Origin: Nitrosomonas sp. | GTDB lineage: Bacteria; Pseudomonadota; Gammaproteobacteria; Burkholderiales; Nitrosomonadaceae | Assembly: GCA_020890945.1 (NCBI GenBank) | Contig: JAJHPK010000014.1 | Location: 1-35,240, forward strand | Direction: 5' to 3' | Length of the DNA stretch: 35,240 bases | Shown: positions 1 through 8,898 of the stretch, piece by piece | How positions within the stretch are numbered: position 1 is the stretch's first letter | Layout of the letters: every line of letters starts with the position of its first letter | Notes under the pieces: generated by a model | What the model saw: the letters and a program-made list of their open reading frames with translations, nothing else | What the model was told of the DNA's origin: nothing | Databases searched by the model: none | Translations under genes and position numbers: made by a program

Positions 1-96
1 TTAAGAGGTTATAATCTGTTAGCAGATGTAATCAATGGCGTTAAATTTGTTAACGGTATTAAACAAGCAGAGGATCAAAAACAGAATGCCGCTTGA
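1..96 (+). CDS. C-terminal end of a probable transposase (partial)
   Basis: An open frame enters from the left edge of the window and ends at TGA 94-96, giving 31 residues ending in KQAEDQKQNAA. The fragment has the look of the C-terminus of an IS256/Mutator-type transposase, with a 'xVIxGVKFxNGI' pattern. About 6 bp after the stop comes a stretch (102-126, tatacaccagatttgactat...) that resembles the outer end of IS256-type elements. Both points are resemblance from memory, not alignment. The rest of the gene lies outside the window, so family and integrity cannot be judged. It could instead be the end of an unrelated host gene. Confidence 0.4.
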   Translation, partial: LRGYNLLADVINGVKFVNGIKQAEDQKQNAA

Positions 97-411
97 TTCT
101 CTATACACCAGATTTGACTATAGCTCGCACTCGAAATAGTGATAAGACAGAATAATGCCTCGGGAAATCGTCTTCCAGTGACAATTCTTCGGAAAAATCC
201 GAAAGATTTACATTGATATCGAAGGATATAAGAAAATCTTTAAACCATTTTCACGAAGTGGCAGTGACTAGGTGATCTTCAGAGGGGGGGTACGTAACGA
301 TCTCAGGCGACGGAAAAAATTATATCTAGTTGCGCCCTTGAAGACATTAAAGGATAATGGCGTTTTTTTAATATTTGCTTTTGTTATAAAGCGAAGTGAT
401 AGGTTAAATGT
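97..411. other. Gene-free stretch before rpmE
   Basis: I see no gene in these 315 bases. Visible structure: a possible IS terminal sequence at 102-126; a hairpin at 188-203 with arms TTCGGA and TCCGAA around AAAA and no T-run behind it; and a run of seven G at 281-287, which is unusual in this AT-rich sequence. The last 40 bases should hold the rpmE promoter and ribosome binding site (aggtta just before the ATG). No clear -35/-10 pair was found. Confidence 0.5.
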
Positions 412-624
412 ATGAAAGAAAATATCCATCCAGATTATAACGAAATAACGGTGACATGCAGTTGCGGTAGTGAATTTAAAACACGCTCAACTTTAAACAA
501 GCCTTTGCATATTGAAGTTTGTTCACAATGCCATCCTTTTTATACGGGTAAGCAGAAAATTGTGGATACTGCCGGTAGGGTTGAAAAATTCCGCCAAAAA
601 TATGGCTCACAAATGTCTCGCTGA
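412..624 (+). CDS. rpmE: 50S ribosomal protein L31 (zinc-binding type)
   Basis: This 70-residue protein is a structural component of the large ribosomal subunit and contributes to the bridge with the small subunit. It has the usual length for the family. The starting MKENIHPDY, the [11 protein letters not shown] segment and the HPFYTGKQ motif are all standard L31 features. Cysteines at 16, 18, 37 and 40 are the zinc ligands of the 'C+' form, so this is not the zinc-free paralog made under zinc starvation. The start is supported by an AGG-containing sequence a few bases upstream. It stands alone and converges with the cupin gene (46-bp gap). rpmE often sits near rho, but no rho is seen here. 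Confidence 0.95.
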   Translation: MKENIHPDYNEITVTCSCGSEFKTRSTLNKPLHIEVCSQCHPFYTGKQKIVDTAGRVEKFRQKYGSQMSR

Positions 625-670
625 GTTTTATTGTTTCACTAAGAATAAAAATACACTATTGCAAACTTCT

Positions 671-1003
671 CTAGTAATGAATAGCAAGCCAGACAGTTTG
701 CACGGTGGGATCTATCCAGCTTACTTTATGCTTTAGACGAGCGGGAATGTTAATGTAATCCCCTTCTTTAAGACATATAGTTAGTTGATGTTCAAAGGAT
801 AGCTTTGCTTGACCTTTCAAAATAATTACCCACTCATTGTTTTCTTGATCATACCAATTGGTTTCTTCAGATACTTTACCGACTGAAATAATTCGTTCTA
901 TTGTAATAGTTTTGTTTTTCAACAGCGGTTCAAAAAATTCACCCTGTTCAAGAGGCGGAAGATCGGTGAAGATATTTTTTTCATTCATAGCGAAATCAAT
1001 CAT
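671..1003 (-). CDS. Small cupin-domain protein
   Basis: This 110-residue protein is a single beta-barrel cupin. The middle carries the first cupin strand pair (NEWVIILKGQAKLSFE, about residues 57-72). It is followed by EGDYINIPARLKHKVSW, which matches the second cupin motif with a conserved Gly-Asp, Pro and His. Cupins bind a metal or a small ligand; no substrate can be read from the sequence. The first ATG lies directly against the start of the divergent acyl-carrier gene inside the palindrome CATATG. A second ATG five codons in (starting at 988, MNEKNIF) is an alternative start. No strong ribosome binding site precedes either. It is probably a stand-alone gene. Confidence 0.7.
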   Translation of the reverse strand: MIDFAMNEKNIFTDLPPLEQGEFFEPLLKNKTITIERIISVGKVSEETNWYDQENNEWVIILKGQAKLSFEHQLTICLKEGDYINIPARLKHKVSWIDPTVQTVWLAIHY

Positions 1004-1327
1004 ATGATTAATGAATATATTTCACACCATTCTTCTCGGGTTAGTCAAATGATGCTTGATGTAAGAATAAAAAAAATTATAAATCACACGCTGGCATTGA
1101 ACGATCGATATTCCGAAATGACAAAGGATACCTATTTGCTAGGAAATATTCCTGAATTGGATTCAGTGTCAATAATTTCTATTATTCTAACGTTAGAAAA
1201 GGAATTCGCGATTTCAATCCAAGATGATGAGATTAGCGCCGCAACTTTTTCAACACTTGGAACTCTGACGAAATTTATTGAGAAAAAGGTCAATGAAAAA
1301 TCAGTGAACGCTTTGATGATTGAATAA
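1004..1327 (+). CDS. Acyl carrier protein-like (phosphopantetheine-binding) protein
   Basis: This is a 107-residue reading frame. Residues 50-57 (ELDSVSII) carry the Asp-Ser site where 4'-phosphopantetheine would be attached, followed by the acidic helix of acyl carrier proteins (TLEKEFAISIQDDEIS). The first 15 residues look unlike a carrier protein, and a start at the paired ATGs at 1049/1052 (MMLDVRIKK) would give the usual ~90 residues. The 'PELDSVS' form resembles carrier proteins of specialised acyl or exopolysaccharide pathways more than the fatty-acid ACP, which has DSLDTV. No partner ligase, synthase or transferase is nearby, so its client pathway is unknown. It is divergent from the cupin gene. 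Confidence 0.75.
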   Translation: MINEYISHHSSRVSQMMLDVRIKKIINHTLALNDRYSEMTKDTYLLGNIPELDSVSIISIILTLEKEFAISIQDDEISAATFSTLGTLTKFIEKKVNEKSVNALMIE

Positions 1328-1380
1328 TTGTCATGTTAAATTTATTTCAGTTATTTTTTTCAAATCGTTATAGGCCATCG

Positions 1381-3636
1381 TTAAAAAGTAGCGCGCATGC
1401 CAAAAGTAAAACTTCTTCCAGGTTCCGGGGCGAAGCTTCGCAAAAAAGAAACAGAATTGCGAATTTCACTGTTTAACAAATTCGAGCCTTTAGCAAATAA
1501 CCACAAATTCCCCCAGCGTCCCATGTTCAATTGATAATCTAAATTGGCGGTGAGTTGATGAAAGCCTTTTGTGCTGAGTTCTTGATCGCCAGGATGATTT
1601 TGTGCTTCTCCTCGGGTATACCGTATTCCTGTATTCCATAAGTTATTGCTAAATCCCAGCTCAAATCCGTAACGTAAAGGCGGCATACGCGGCACGTCAG
1701 CGCGATCTCCTTGAGAGAATCTGCCGCGCACGTAGTCGGAAAAAGCGGTCATCCAAATGTCGCCATGTGATGTTTGGTACAGATTCATTTTTACTTCGGA
1801 TTCATATCCTACAAAAACCGCATCGCGTTGATCATAAGTAAAAACGGTTACGCATTCGGATGTGCTGGTACATTGTTGATGCATTGTTTCGTTGTTGATT
1901 TCATAAACCAAGCCAGTGTTACGCTGGTAGATAAAACTATCCGTATGATTATAGTACCCATTAACGCGTGAGCTAAAATATGCGGTTTGCCAAGTAAAGC
2001 TGAGATCGACCATATTGACTGTTTCGTTTTTCAATTGAACATTGCCAATGTCGAAGCTACGGGTTGCCAAATGAGGGCCTAGCGCTAATAATTCTTGAAT
2101 ATCGGGTGAGCGCTTACCGCGGTTGAGCGATAGCAATACAGAAAAATCTTTATAAGGATTCCATTGTACGGCAGTAGATGCTGAGATGGCTTGATAATGT
2201 ATCGTATCGGGTAATGTTACGGGTGGTAATGCGTTACCGCTCAATTTCTGTTGATTCGTTTTAGGATCAACACTGGATAATTCTTCTCGCAAGCCTGCGC
2301 TTAACGCCCAATTATTCCAAGTATATTTATGCGTGGTATATAACCCTAATGATTGCTGTTTGGTTTGAGGTACAAATGTTTCCACACCCAGCGCGGAGAA
2401 ATTGCGGCTGATCCATTGTGCACCTAATGTACCGGTAAATTGTGGAAGCAATTTGTGATCGATTTCGAAACGCCCTTCCCCAACGTCATTTTTGAATTTT
2501 GTAAAGGGAAGCCCGCCTTCGATTTCACGATGTTGATAATCAACTAAGCCATAACGAAAACTAACACGCTCAATACCCCGTACTGGCTCATACCATTCGG
2601 TTTTAAAATCATAGCGGGTTTGTTGCATATTCAAACGGATATTGGGTGAAAGCGCTTGCTGGCCAAAAATATCGTCTAATCCAGCACGTAGCGGTAGGAT
2701 TAAATTTGCTGCGCCTAAATGATTAGAGTCCGATCCATGATTGCCTTTCGGTATGCCATAATTATTACTGCTATGGCTGATTGACATACCTGCCATTGCA
2801 TGCGCTCCGAGCCACGATATACCCGCAAAACCGCTAGTCGCTTGCGAGTCGGTATTAGGGATCTTTCCGGTTACGTTATCAAATCCGTTTAAATCATAGT
2901 GCTGTTGTGCAAAGTTTTCGTCGATGGCCTTTCCTGGAATACGAATATCATCGCGTTGACGGAATAAACCGCCCAGACTAAGTGCTAGAGAATTTTTTCC
3001 TAAATTCAATTTGATGGCTGAATTGGTGCCATTACCGTTCGTGTCGTAGCGACTTTCCGCAGAGCCACTGATTTGATTTTTAGGCGCTTGATCTGGTATG
3101 CGGTTATCGATTACATCTACAACTCCGCCAATTGCATTACCTCCGTAACGAATCGTTTCTGGACCACGAAGGATTTTGATTTGTTCGGCAAACAAGGGAT
3201 CAATTGCAACCGCGTGATCTGGACTTAGACTGGCCGCATCGTGACTACCGATGCCGTTTTGTAAAGTACGTATTCTTGATCCAGTCAAGCCGCGAATTAC
3301 TGGCATGCCGGCTCCTGGCCCGAAAGAAGCATTACTTACACCTAATTCTTTTTCAAGTGTTTGACCTAATGTATCGCTTTGTTGCAGACGCAACTCTCTT
3401 CCTTTTGACACAGACGATTTGGTATCAGTTAATGGCAAAGAAGGCGTATCACCAATGATAATAATTGGATTAAGCTGAGTGGGCGCCTTCTGATTGAGTT
3501 CGGTATTAGAGGAATTTGAATCTGGATTTTTAAGGATATTCTCGGACGCTTCAACAAAGGTTATTGCCAGGATAGTCGTTGATAAAATTGAATATCCCAG
3601 TAATGAAAGGATTCTCATACCAAAAGTATTTCTCAT
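1381..3636 (-). CDS. ZnuD-like TonB-dependent outer-membrane receptor
   Basis: This 751-residue protein is an outer-membrane gated porin powered by TonB. Order: signal peptide (about 1-30), plug domain (about 50-180) containing RGLTGSRIRTLQNG, SPDHAVAIDPLFAEQI and ILRGPETIRYGGNAIGG, then a long beta-barrel ending in a C-terminal aromatic (MRATF). The plug, especially the SPDHA and GGVVDVIDNRIP stretches, resembles the ZnuD group, which takes up zinc or haem in Neisseria and relatives. A close Cys pair (CTSTSEC) lies in an extracellular-type loop. The gene sits 288 bp downstream of a copper ATPase in the same direction, so another transition metal is possible. A start at the seventh codon (MRILSLL) has the better upstream GAGAA. 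The substrate is inferred, not shown. Confidence 0.85.
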   Translation of the reverse strand: MRNTFGMRILSLLGYSILSTTILAITFVEASENILKNPDSNSSNTELNQKAPTQLNPIIIIGDTPSLPLTDTKSSVSKGRELRLQQSDTLGQTLEKELGVSNASFGPGAGMPVIRGLTGSRIRTLQNGIGSHDAASLSPDHAVAIDPLFAEQIKILRGPETIRYGGNAIGGVVDVIDNRIPDQAPKNQISGSAESRYDTNGNGTNSAIKLNLGKNSLALSLGGLFRQRDDIRIPGKAIDENFAQQHYDLNGFDNVTGKIPNTDSQATSGFAGISWLGAHAMAGMSISHSSNNYGIPKGNHGSDSNHLGAANLILPLRAGLDDIFGQQALSPNIRLNMQQTRYDFKTEWYEPVRGIERVSFRYGLVDYQHREIEGGLPFTKFKNDVGEGRFEIDHKLLPQFTGTLGAQWISRNFSALGVETFVPQTKQQSLGLYTTHKYTWNNWALSAGLREELSSVDPKTNQQKLSGNALPPVTLPDTIHYQAISASTAVQWNPYKDFSVLLSLNRGKRSPDIQELLALGPHLATRSFDIGNVQLKNETVNMVDLSFTWQTAYFSSRVNGYYNHTDSFIYQRNTGLVYEINNETMHQQCTSTSECVTVFTYDQRDAVFVGYESEVKMNLYQTSHGDIWMTAFSDYVRGRFSQGDRADVPRMPPLRYGFELGFSNNLWNTGIRYTRGEAQNHPGDQELSTKGFHQLTANLDYQLNMGRWGNLWLFAKGSNLLNSEIRNSVSFLRSFAPEPGRSFTFGMRATF

Positions 3637-3827
3637 GAAAAACTAATCAAGACTTTCACAAAAATCTTTTTTCAATTAGTAATGTATTGTTTTTGTTGAG
3701 GGTGTATTTCATAAAATAGCGCCTCTCGAGCAACGAGGTATCAAATGTGCTCTTCAAATCGCAAACTTTCATCGGCCCTTGCTCTAAGGAGCAAAGACTG
3801 AATGTAGTAGAAATTAAAAGATATATT

Positions 3828-3849
3828 AAGATATGTTATATCATATCTT
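3828..3849. promoter_or_regulatory. 22-bp palindrome, candidate metalloregulator operator
   Basis: The sequence has arms AAGATATG and CATATCTT around TTATAT. It equals its own reverse complement at all but two central positions. It lies about 190 bp ahead of the TonB-dependent receptor start and just after the end of the copper ATPase gene. Size, symmetry and AT-rich TGTTATA core resemble Zur/Fur-family operators, and ZnuD-type receptors are typically Zur-controlled. It could also be a weak transcription terminator for the ATPase, but it has few G:C pairs. Confidence 0.4.
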
Positions 3850-3924
3850 TTTGTGAAGAGAAAAAGCAAGAAACCTTTACGAAATTACGCAAATTGCTTA
3901 TTCAGTATAACTTTGTAAAAAACA

Positions 3925-6282
3925 TTATTTAATTTTCAAGCGCAGTGCATTCCCTATCACCGAAACAGAACTGAAGCTCATGGCTAGTGCGGCAATCATA
4001 GGTGAAAGCAGCCACCCTGTTACTGGATACAACAGTCCTGCAGCGATAGGTACACCTAGGCCGTTGTAAAATAATGCAAACCATAAGTTCTGTTTCATAT
4101 TGCGAACGGTTGCAATTGACAATTCGCGCGCGATAGAAATACCACGTAAATCCCCTTTAACCAACGTGATTTGTGCGCTATTCATCGCAACATCAGTACC
4201 TGTTCCCATGGCAATGCCGATATCAGCCTTGGCCAACGCTGGTGCGTCGTTGATACCGTCACCAGCCATCGCGACAATGCGTCCCTGTTTTTGTAATTGA
4301 TCAACTAGCTTCAGTTTGTCTTCAGGTTTTACTTCGCCATGCACTTCTTCAATACCAAGACGCTTTGCTACCGCTTTGGCCGTGGTTACTCCATCGCCAG
4401 TCGCCATGATGATCTGTAATCCGGATTGTTTGAGTGAAGTTAACGCATCGGCGGTGCTTTCTTTGATCGGATCAGATACGGCCAGCAATCCGGCTAAATT
4501 TCCATCAACTGCCAAGAACATAACGCTAGCACCTTCTGCTCGCAATTGCTCTGCAGTATCCGTTAGTGAGCTGACATCTATTCCATCTTGCTGCAGGATG
4601 GCTGTATTTCCTAAAACTAACCGTTTTCCGGTCACCTTGCCACGCACGCCAATTCCCGTCGCAGATTCGAATTCTTCCGGTTTATCCAAAATCAATTGTT
4701 GATTACGTGCAGCGTTAACGATCGCATGCGCTAACGGATGTTCACTGCCTTGATCGAGGCTGGCGGCCAAACGTAGCACCTCTTGCGCATCAAAGCCTTC
4801 CGCTGCAACCGTTTTTTCAAAAACAGGACGTCCTTCCGTTAGGGTACCGGTTTTATCGACAATCAACGTGGTTACATCGCGCATTTTTTCGATTGCGCCA
4901 GCATCTTTGAACAAAACGCCTTGTGTCGCGCCACGACCGGTCGCGACCATAATCGACATCGGCGTTGCTAAGCCCAGCGCACACGGACATGCGATAATCA
5001 ATACCGCGACAGCGTTGATGAGTCCGAATACCCAATTGGGTTCTGGACCATATAATCCCCAAACAAAAAAAGTGATAATGGCCACAGTAACAACAAGAAG
5101 AACGAACTTCCCTGCAATCACATCAGCCATGTGTTGCATCGGTGCTTTTGAGCGTTGTGCCTGGGAGACCATCAGCACAATTTGCGACAACATCGTTTCT
5201 GAGCCGACGCGTTCTGAACGCATCACTAGCGCACCGTTAGCATTTAATGTAGCACCGATCAGTTTATCACCCACATTTTTACTTACGGGCATCGGCTCTC
5301 CCGTCAGCATTGATTCATCAACCGAACTATTTCCTTCAATCACAACGCCATCGACGGGAATCTTTTCGCCAGGCCTTACACGTAACAAATCGCCAACATG
5401 AACATGGTTTAATGGAATGTCTTCTTCGCTACCATCCGAATTGATTCTTCTTGCTACTTTGGGAGATAAGCCTAATAACGATTTTATTGCTGCCGATGTT
5501 TGCGAGCGCGCTTTAAGTTCCAATAATTGTCCCAGAAGCGTCAAAGAAATGATCACGACTGCCGCTTCGAAATACACCGCTACCCGTCCCATTGATACAA
5601 ACGACGATGGAAAAACTTGTGGTGCTATCGTTGCGACAACGCTGTAAATGAACGCCGCACCTGTGCCTAAACCAATTAATGTCCACATATTCGGACTGCG
5701 ATGAATAATGGATTGCCATGCCCGCACAAAAAATGGCCAGCCTGCCCATAACACAACGGGTAAGGACAACACGAGCTCAATCCAGCTTTGCGTTTGCATA
5801 TCGAACCAGGCGAGTTGATGACCAAACATCGCTAGCACAAAAACGGCCAATGTGAATGGCAGTCCCCACCAAAAACGACGCCGAAAATCTTCTAATTCGC
5901 TATTATCTTCTTCCAAAGTTGGCATAACAGGTCCTAATGCCATGCCACATTTTGGACAAGTTCCGGGATGATTTTGTAAAACTTCCGGATGCATCGGGCA
6001 GATGTATTCTTCAGCGCCACTTAATTCTGCGCTCCCCAGCGTATCGACGTGATTACTATCCGTGTGGCGATACAAATATTTGTCTGGCGCGATTTGAAAT
6101 TTCTTCTGGCAACCTGCACTACAGAAATAATAAGTTTGTCCATCGTGACTGGCCTGATGTTTGGATTGCGGTGTAACCGTCATGGAACAAACAGGATCCT
6201 TCAGATTGTCCCGATCGGATTGTTTTGTGCCAGTAGGATGCGAATGGCAGCAATGGTCAGAATGATGGTCAGTTTTTTCCAT
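3925..6282 (-). CDS. Cu+/Ag+-exporting P1B-type ATPase
   Basis: This 785-residue inner-membrane pump exports monovalent copper or silver at the cost of ATP. Visible parts: His/Cys-rich N-terminus ([10 protein letters not shown]); a YHS domain (about 28-70, with CxxxxC-type FCSAGC); a second metal-binding stretch (94-115, CPMHPE...CPKCGMAL); the actuator loop TGEPMP; the membrane motif [10 protein letters not shown]; phosphorylation site [15 protein letters not shown] in the nucleotide domain; and [20 protein letters not shown]. The late helices carry YNGLG and MSFSS, the Cu+ selectivity motifs of the P1B-1 class. There is no classical MxCxxC HMA domain; the YHS and CPMHPE modules replace it, as in CopA2/SilP-like pumps. 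Start ATG 6282. A small membrane protein lies 42 bp upstream in the same direction. Confidence 0.93.
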   Translation of the reverse strand: MEKTDHHSDHCCHSHPTGTKQSDRDNLKDPVCSMTVTPQSKHQASHDGQTYYFCSAGCQKKFQIAPDKYLYRHTDSNHVDTLGSAELSGAEEYICPMHPEVLQNHPGTCPKCGMALGPVMPTLEEDNSELEDFRRRFWWGLPFTLAVFVLAMFGHQLAWFDMQTQSWIELVLSLPVVLWAGWPFFVRAWQSIIHRSPNMWTLIGLGTGAAFIYSVVATIAPQVFPSSFVSMGRVAVYFEAAVVIISLTLLGQLLELKARSQTSAAIKSLLGLSPKVARRINSDGSEEDIPLNHVHVGDLLRVRPGEKIPVDGVVIEGNSSVDESMLTGEPMPVSKNVGDKLIGATLNANGALVMRSERVGSETMLSQIVLMVSQAQRSKAPMQHMADVIAGKFVLLVVTVAIITFFVWGLYGPEPNWVFGLINAVAVLIIACPCALGLATPMSIMVATGRGATQGVLFKDAGAIEKMRDVTTLIVDKTGTLTEGRPVFEKTVAAEGFDAQEVLRLAASLDQGSEHPLAHAIVNAARNQQLILDKPEEFESATGIGVRGKVTGKRLVLGNTAILQQDGIDVSSLTDTAEQLRAEGASVMFLAVDGNLAGLLAVSDPIKESTADALTSLKQSGLQIIMATGDGVTTAKAVAKRLGIEEVHGEVKPEDKLKLVDQLQKQGRIVAMAGDGINDAPALAKADIGIAMGTGTDVAMNSAQITLVKGDLRGISIARELSIATVRNMKQNLWFALFYNGLGVPIAAGLLYPVTGWLLSPMIAALAMSFSSVSVIGNALRLKIK

Positions 6283-6324
6283 TTTTAATTATGATTGGAT
6301 TATGACGATTGAATCATCATGTAT

Positions 6325-6804
6325 TCATTCGGAAACTGCATAGCGAATCGAATGCCCCCAAACAAGGTTCTTTTTGATATTTTGATTAGAATATAGGTAA
6401 ATATCTTTCTTAAAATACCGCGCTTGATGCGGCGGTATTGTGAGATAGAGGCTTTCTTGCTGTTCGGAAACAATCAAGCAGTCAGCTTGATTAGAATCGC
6501 CGCACTCTTGAGTAGTAATAGTCAATACGATACTTTTCAAAGTATATTTTTCAGAATTATTAATAATCCGACCTGACATTTCAAACTCATAGTCGGTATC
6601 TAAAGACTTAAATTCCATGTTTTGTAGCACTAATTCTGAAGGATGGATGCTATTTTTTGACTTGTTTCTCTCATATTCTTGATATTGCCATAGTGCAACA
6701 CCGATGATAGAGGCTATCAATAAGAATATCAGGGCGAATTTCCTGAAACGTGGAGATACGATTATCAGAGCCAATACAGCAATGCCAAAAATCCATTTAA
6801 TCAT
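6325..6804 (-). CDS. Membrane-anchored protein of unknown function
   Basis: This 159-residue protein is one I cannot assign to a family. Two hydrophobic segments at the N-terminus (about 2-16 and 22-40) anchor it in the membrane. The rest (about 50-159) is a soluble beta-rich domain with LDTDYEFEMSGRIINNS and a Cys pair (ECGDSNQADC). The 'xGRIxNNSxxxL' layout and the later TIPPHQARYFKK segment recall small immunoglobulin-like FxLYD/DUF-type domains outside the membrane. It lies 42 bp upstream of the copper ATPase in the same direction and may be co-transcribed with it. A role in copper handling is only a guess from position. Confidence 0.65.
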   Translation of the reverse strand: MIKWIFGIAVLALIIVSPRFRKFALIFLLIASIIGVALWQYQEYERNKSKNSIHPSELVLQNMEFKSLDTDYEFEMSGRIINNSEKYTLKSIVLTITTQECGDSNQADCLIVSEQQESLYLTIPPHQARYFKKDIYLYSNQNIKKNLVWGHSIRYAVSE

Positions 6805-6982
6805 GGATGAGCTGCTTCAATTAGGGGTAACAAAATTTTCATAGTATTTATCTTCATTTAAAAGGGGGTAAATTCGTTCTATTTTACTTAGATTTTATTG
6901 GGTATTAGTATAAAGTGAATATAGTGTGGTGATATGCTATACATCCATTTAACGCAAAAACCTTAGGAAAGATATTAGCGAT

Positions 6983-8815
6983 ATGTGGTCAGATCCCGAA
7001 ATGGCAAGTCTCGATAGAATTCGTGAGAATGTCAACAAGGATATTGCCCAAGGTATGCGCTTCGGTGGTTTCTTTTATGTTCTGTGCGCCACCATAGTGG
7101 TGGCCATATCGCCTTCCTTGCATACGCACCCTGGGATTATTTTTGTGGTGCTATTTTTTTGTGCGCTAACGCTAGCACGATTGTTTATTTTTGATCGAGG
7201 GTGTGTCTCACAAAAACTCGATCACTTCTTGGTTGCAAAAGCTATTTCGATAATTTATGTCTTAACTGCAATAAGTTGGGCAATTTTTTCTTCTTTAGTA
7301 ATGAAATTAGCAAATCAAGTAAGCGATACTTCAAGTTTACTAACAATTGTAGCGACAATCGGGTTTACCGCTGGTGGTATTGCCGTGATTGCACCGCGCA
7401 TTCGGACAATGATTGTTTTTGGGACATTGATTTATTTGCCGACCTTGTTTAGCTTGGCTTTAATCATTCCTGCGGAAAATTTTTGGGCTTTAATATCGAT
7501 TGGTTGTTCTTATTTTGTTTTTTTTATTCTTAATGGTAAACATCAACACGACAGCTATTGGTCAGCAAAGCATCAAACATTATTGTTAGAACAGCAAGCG
7601 AGTGATTTGGAGAAGGCGCGTATTCAAGCGGAACATGCTAATAAAGCAAAATCTGCCTTTCTTGCTACTATGAGTCATGAAATTCGAACACCCATGAACG
7701 GCGTTTTGGGAATGACTGAAATTTTATCGACAACGTCTTTAACAACAGAGCAAAAAAACTATGTCAATGTCATTCGAAATTCCGGAGAAACATTACTAAA
7801 TATTATTGATGACATTCTTGATTTTGCTAGAATAGAAGCTAATAAACTCACCATTGTCAATCGTTCGTTTCATCTGCAAACCCTGATCAAAGAAGTAGAG
7901 TGGCTTTTTCTCCCTAAGGCGAAAGAAAAGGCATTGAAGTTCATTGTCGATACGGATGGATCAAGCATCAATAAATTGATCGGCGATCCTGATCGGATCA
8001 AGCAAATTTTATTTAACTTACTTGGCAATGCTTTTAAGTTTACCAACCATGGTGAGGTCCGATTGATTGTGGAATGCCAGTCAACTGATCAACAAATGGA
8101 TCGTGCTGAGTTAAAACTGACTGTTAGTGACAGTGGAATTGGAATTTCACCTGAAAATCAGGCCAAACTGTTTCAGGAGTTTACTCAAGTAGGTGAATCT
8201 TCCGAACATATTCGCGGAACTGGGCTAGGCCTTTTAATTACACGCAATTTACTCTCATTGATGAACGGCACAATCTCTGTAACCAGTCAATTAGGTAAAG
8301 GTTCTCAGTTTTGCGCATGTATACCGCTTCAGTCTAAGATGAATCAAGAAGAAATTTCTGTCGAATCGACACAACCAAAAACCGCAGCTGTTTTACCGAT
8401 CAAAAATCACTATTCTGCTCGCGTGCTGTTGGTGGAAGACAATGAAGTCAATCAATTGATTAGTCAAGCAATACTGAAACGATTGGATTGTGAAGTCACA
8501 TTGGCCTGTAATGGGGCGGAGGCTGTGCAGGAGTTTTTGTCGCAGTCCTTTGATTTGATATTAATGGATTGCAATATGCCGGTGATGGATGGATTTGAAG
8601 CAACCAAACGAATCCGTGCATGGGAAATGCAGAATAATATTCGGCAGACGCCTATTGTTGCCTTAACGGCACATGCTTTTGATGAAGTAAAACAACGTTG
8701 TATTAACGTCGGAATGTACGAGCATCTCAGCAAGCCTTTTGATCAAGATCAGCTAAGAAATATTCTGCAAAAATTCATTAATCCATCTTCTGCCCAAGAA
8801 AACATCTCGACATAA
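6983..8815 (+). CDS. Hybrid sensor histidine kinase with receiver domain
   Basis: This 610-residue two-component sensor comprises several hydrophobic helices (about 28-185), a coiled linker (about 200-225), a HisKA dimerisation domain with phospho-acceptor His232 in SHEIRTPMNG, and a HATPase domain (about 330-450). The HATPase has the N-box (QILFNLLGNAFKFT), DSGIGIS and GTGLGL. A C-terminal receiver (about 478-600) has the acceptor Asp529 in LMDCNMPVMDG, the acidic pair in VEDNEVN, and the Thr/Lys positions LTA and SKPF. There is no periplasmic sensor domain, so the stimulus is probably sensed in or at the membrane. No dedicated response regulator is next to it. Start ATG 6983 follows AGGAAAG. 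All catalytic motifs look intact. Confidence 0.93.
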   Translation: MWSDPEMASLDRIRENVNKDIAQGMRFGGFFYVLCATIVVAISPSLHTHPGIIFVVLFFCALTLARLFIFDRGCVSQKLDHFLVAKAISIIYVLTAISWAIFSSLVMKLANQVSDTSSLLTIVATIGFTAGGIAVIAPRIRTMIVFGTLIYLPTLFSLALIIPAENFWALISIGCSYFVFFILNGKHQHDSYWSAKHQTLLLEQQASDLEKARIQAEHANKAKSAFLATMSHEIRTPMNGVLGMTEILSTTSLTTEQKNYVNVIRNSGETLLNIIDDILDFARIEANKLTIVNRSFHLQTLIKEVEWLFLPKAKEKALKFIVDTDGSSINKLIGDPDRIKQILFNLLGNAFKFTNHGEVRLIVECQSTDQQMDRAELKLTVSDSGIGISPENQAKLFQEFTQVGESSEHIRGTGLGLLITRNLLSLMNGTISVTSQLGKGSQFCACIPLQSKMNQEEISVESTQPKTAAVLPIKNHYSARVLLVEDNEVNQLISQAILKRLDCEVTLACNGAEAVQEFLSQSFDLILMDCNMPVMDGFEATKRIRAWEMQNNIRQTPIVALTAHAFDEVKQRCINVGMYEHLSKPFDQDQLRNILQKFINPSSAQENIST

Positions 8816-8898
8816 TAGTTAATTATCGTAGAATAGCTATTCAAATTAATCATAAAATAGACAGCAATTCACTGATTCGCACATTTTCTATTGAGGTT

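Noticed and set aside
4868-5401. 177-codon plus-strand open frame inside the copper ATPase region
   Set aside because: It lies antisense to a protein with every P1B ATPase motif; its composition shows no domain or signal, so it is a shadow frame.
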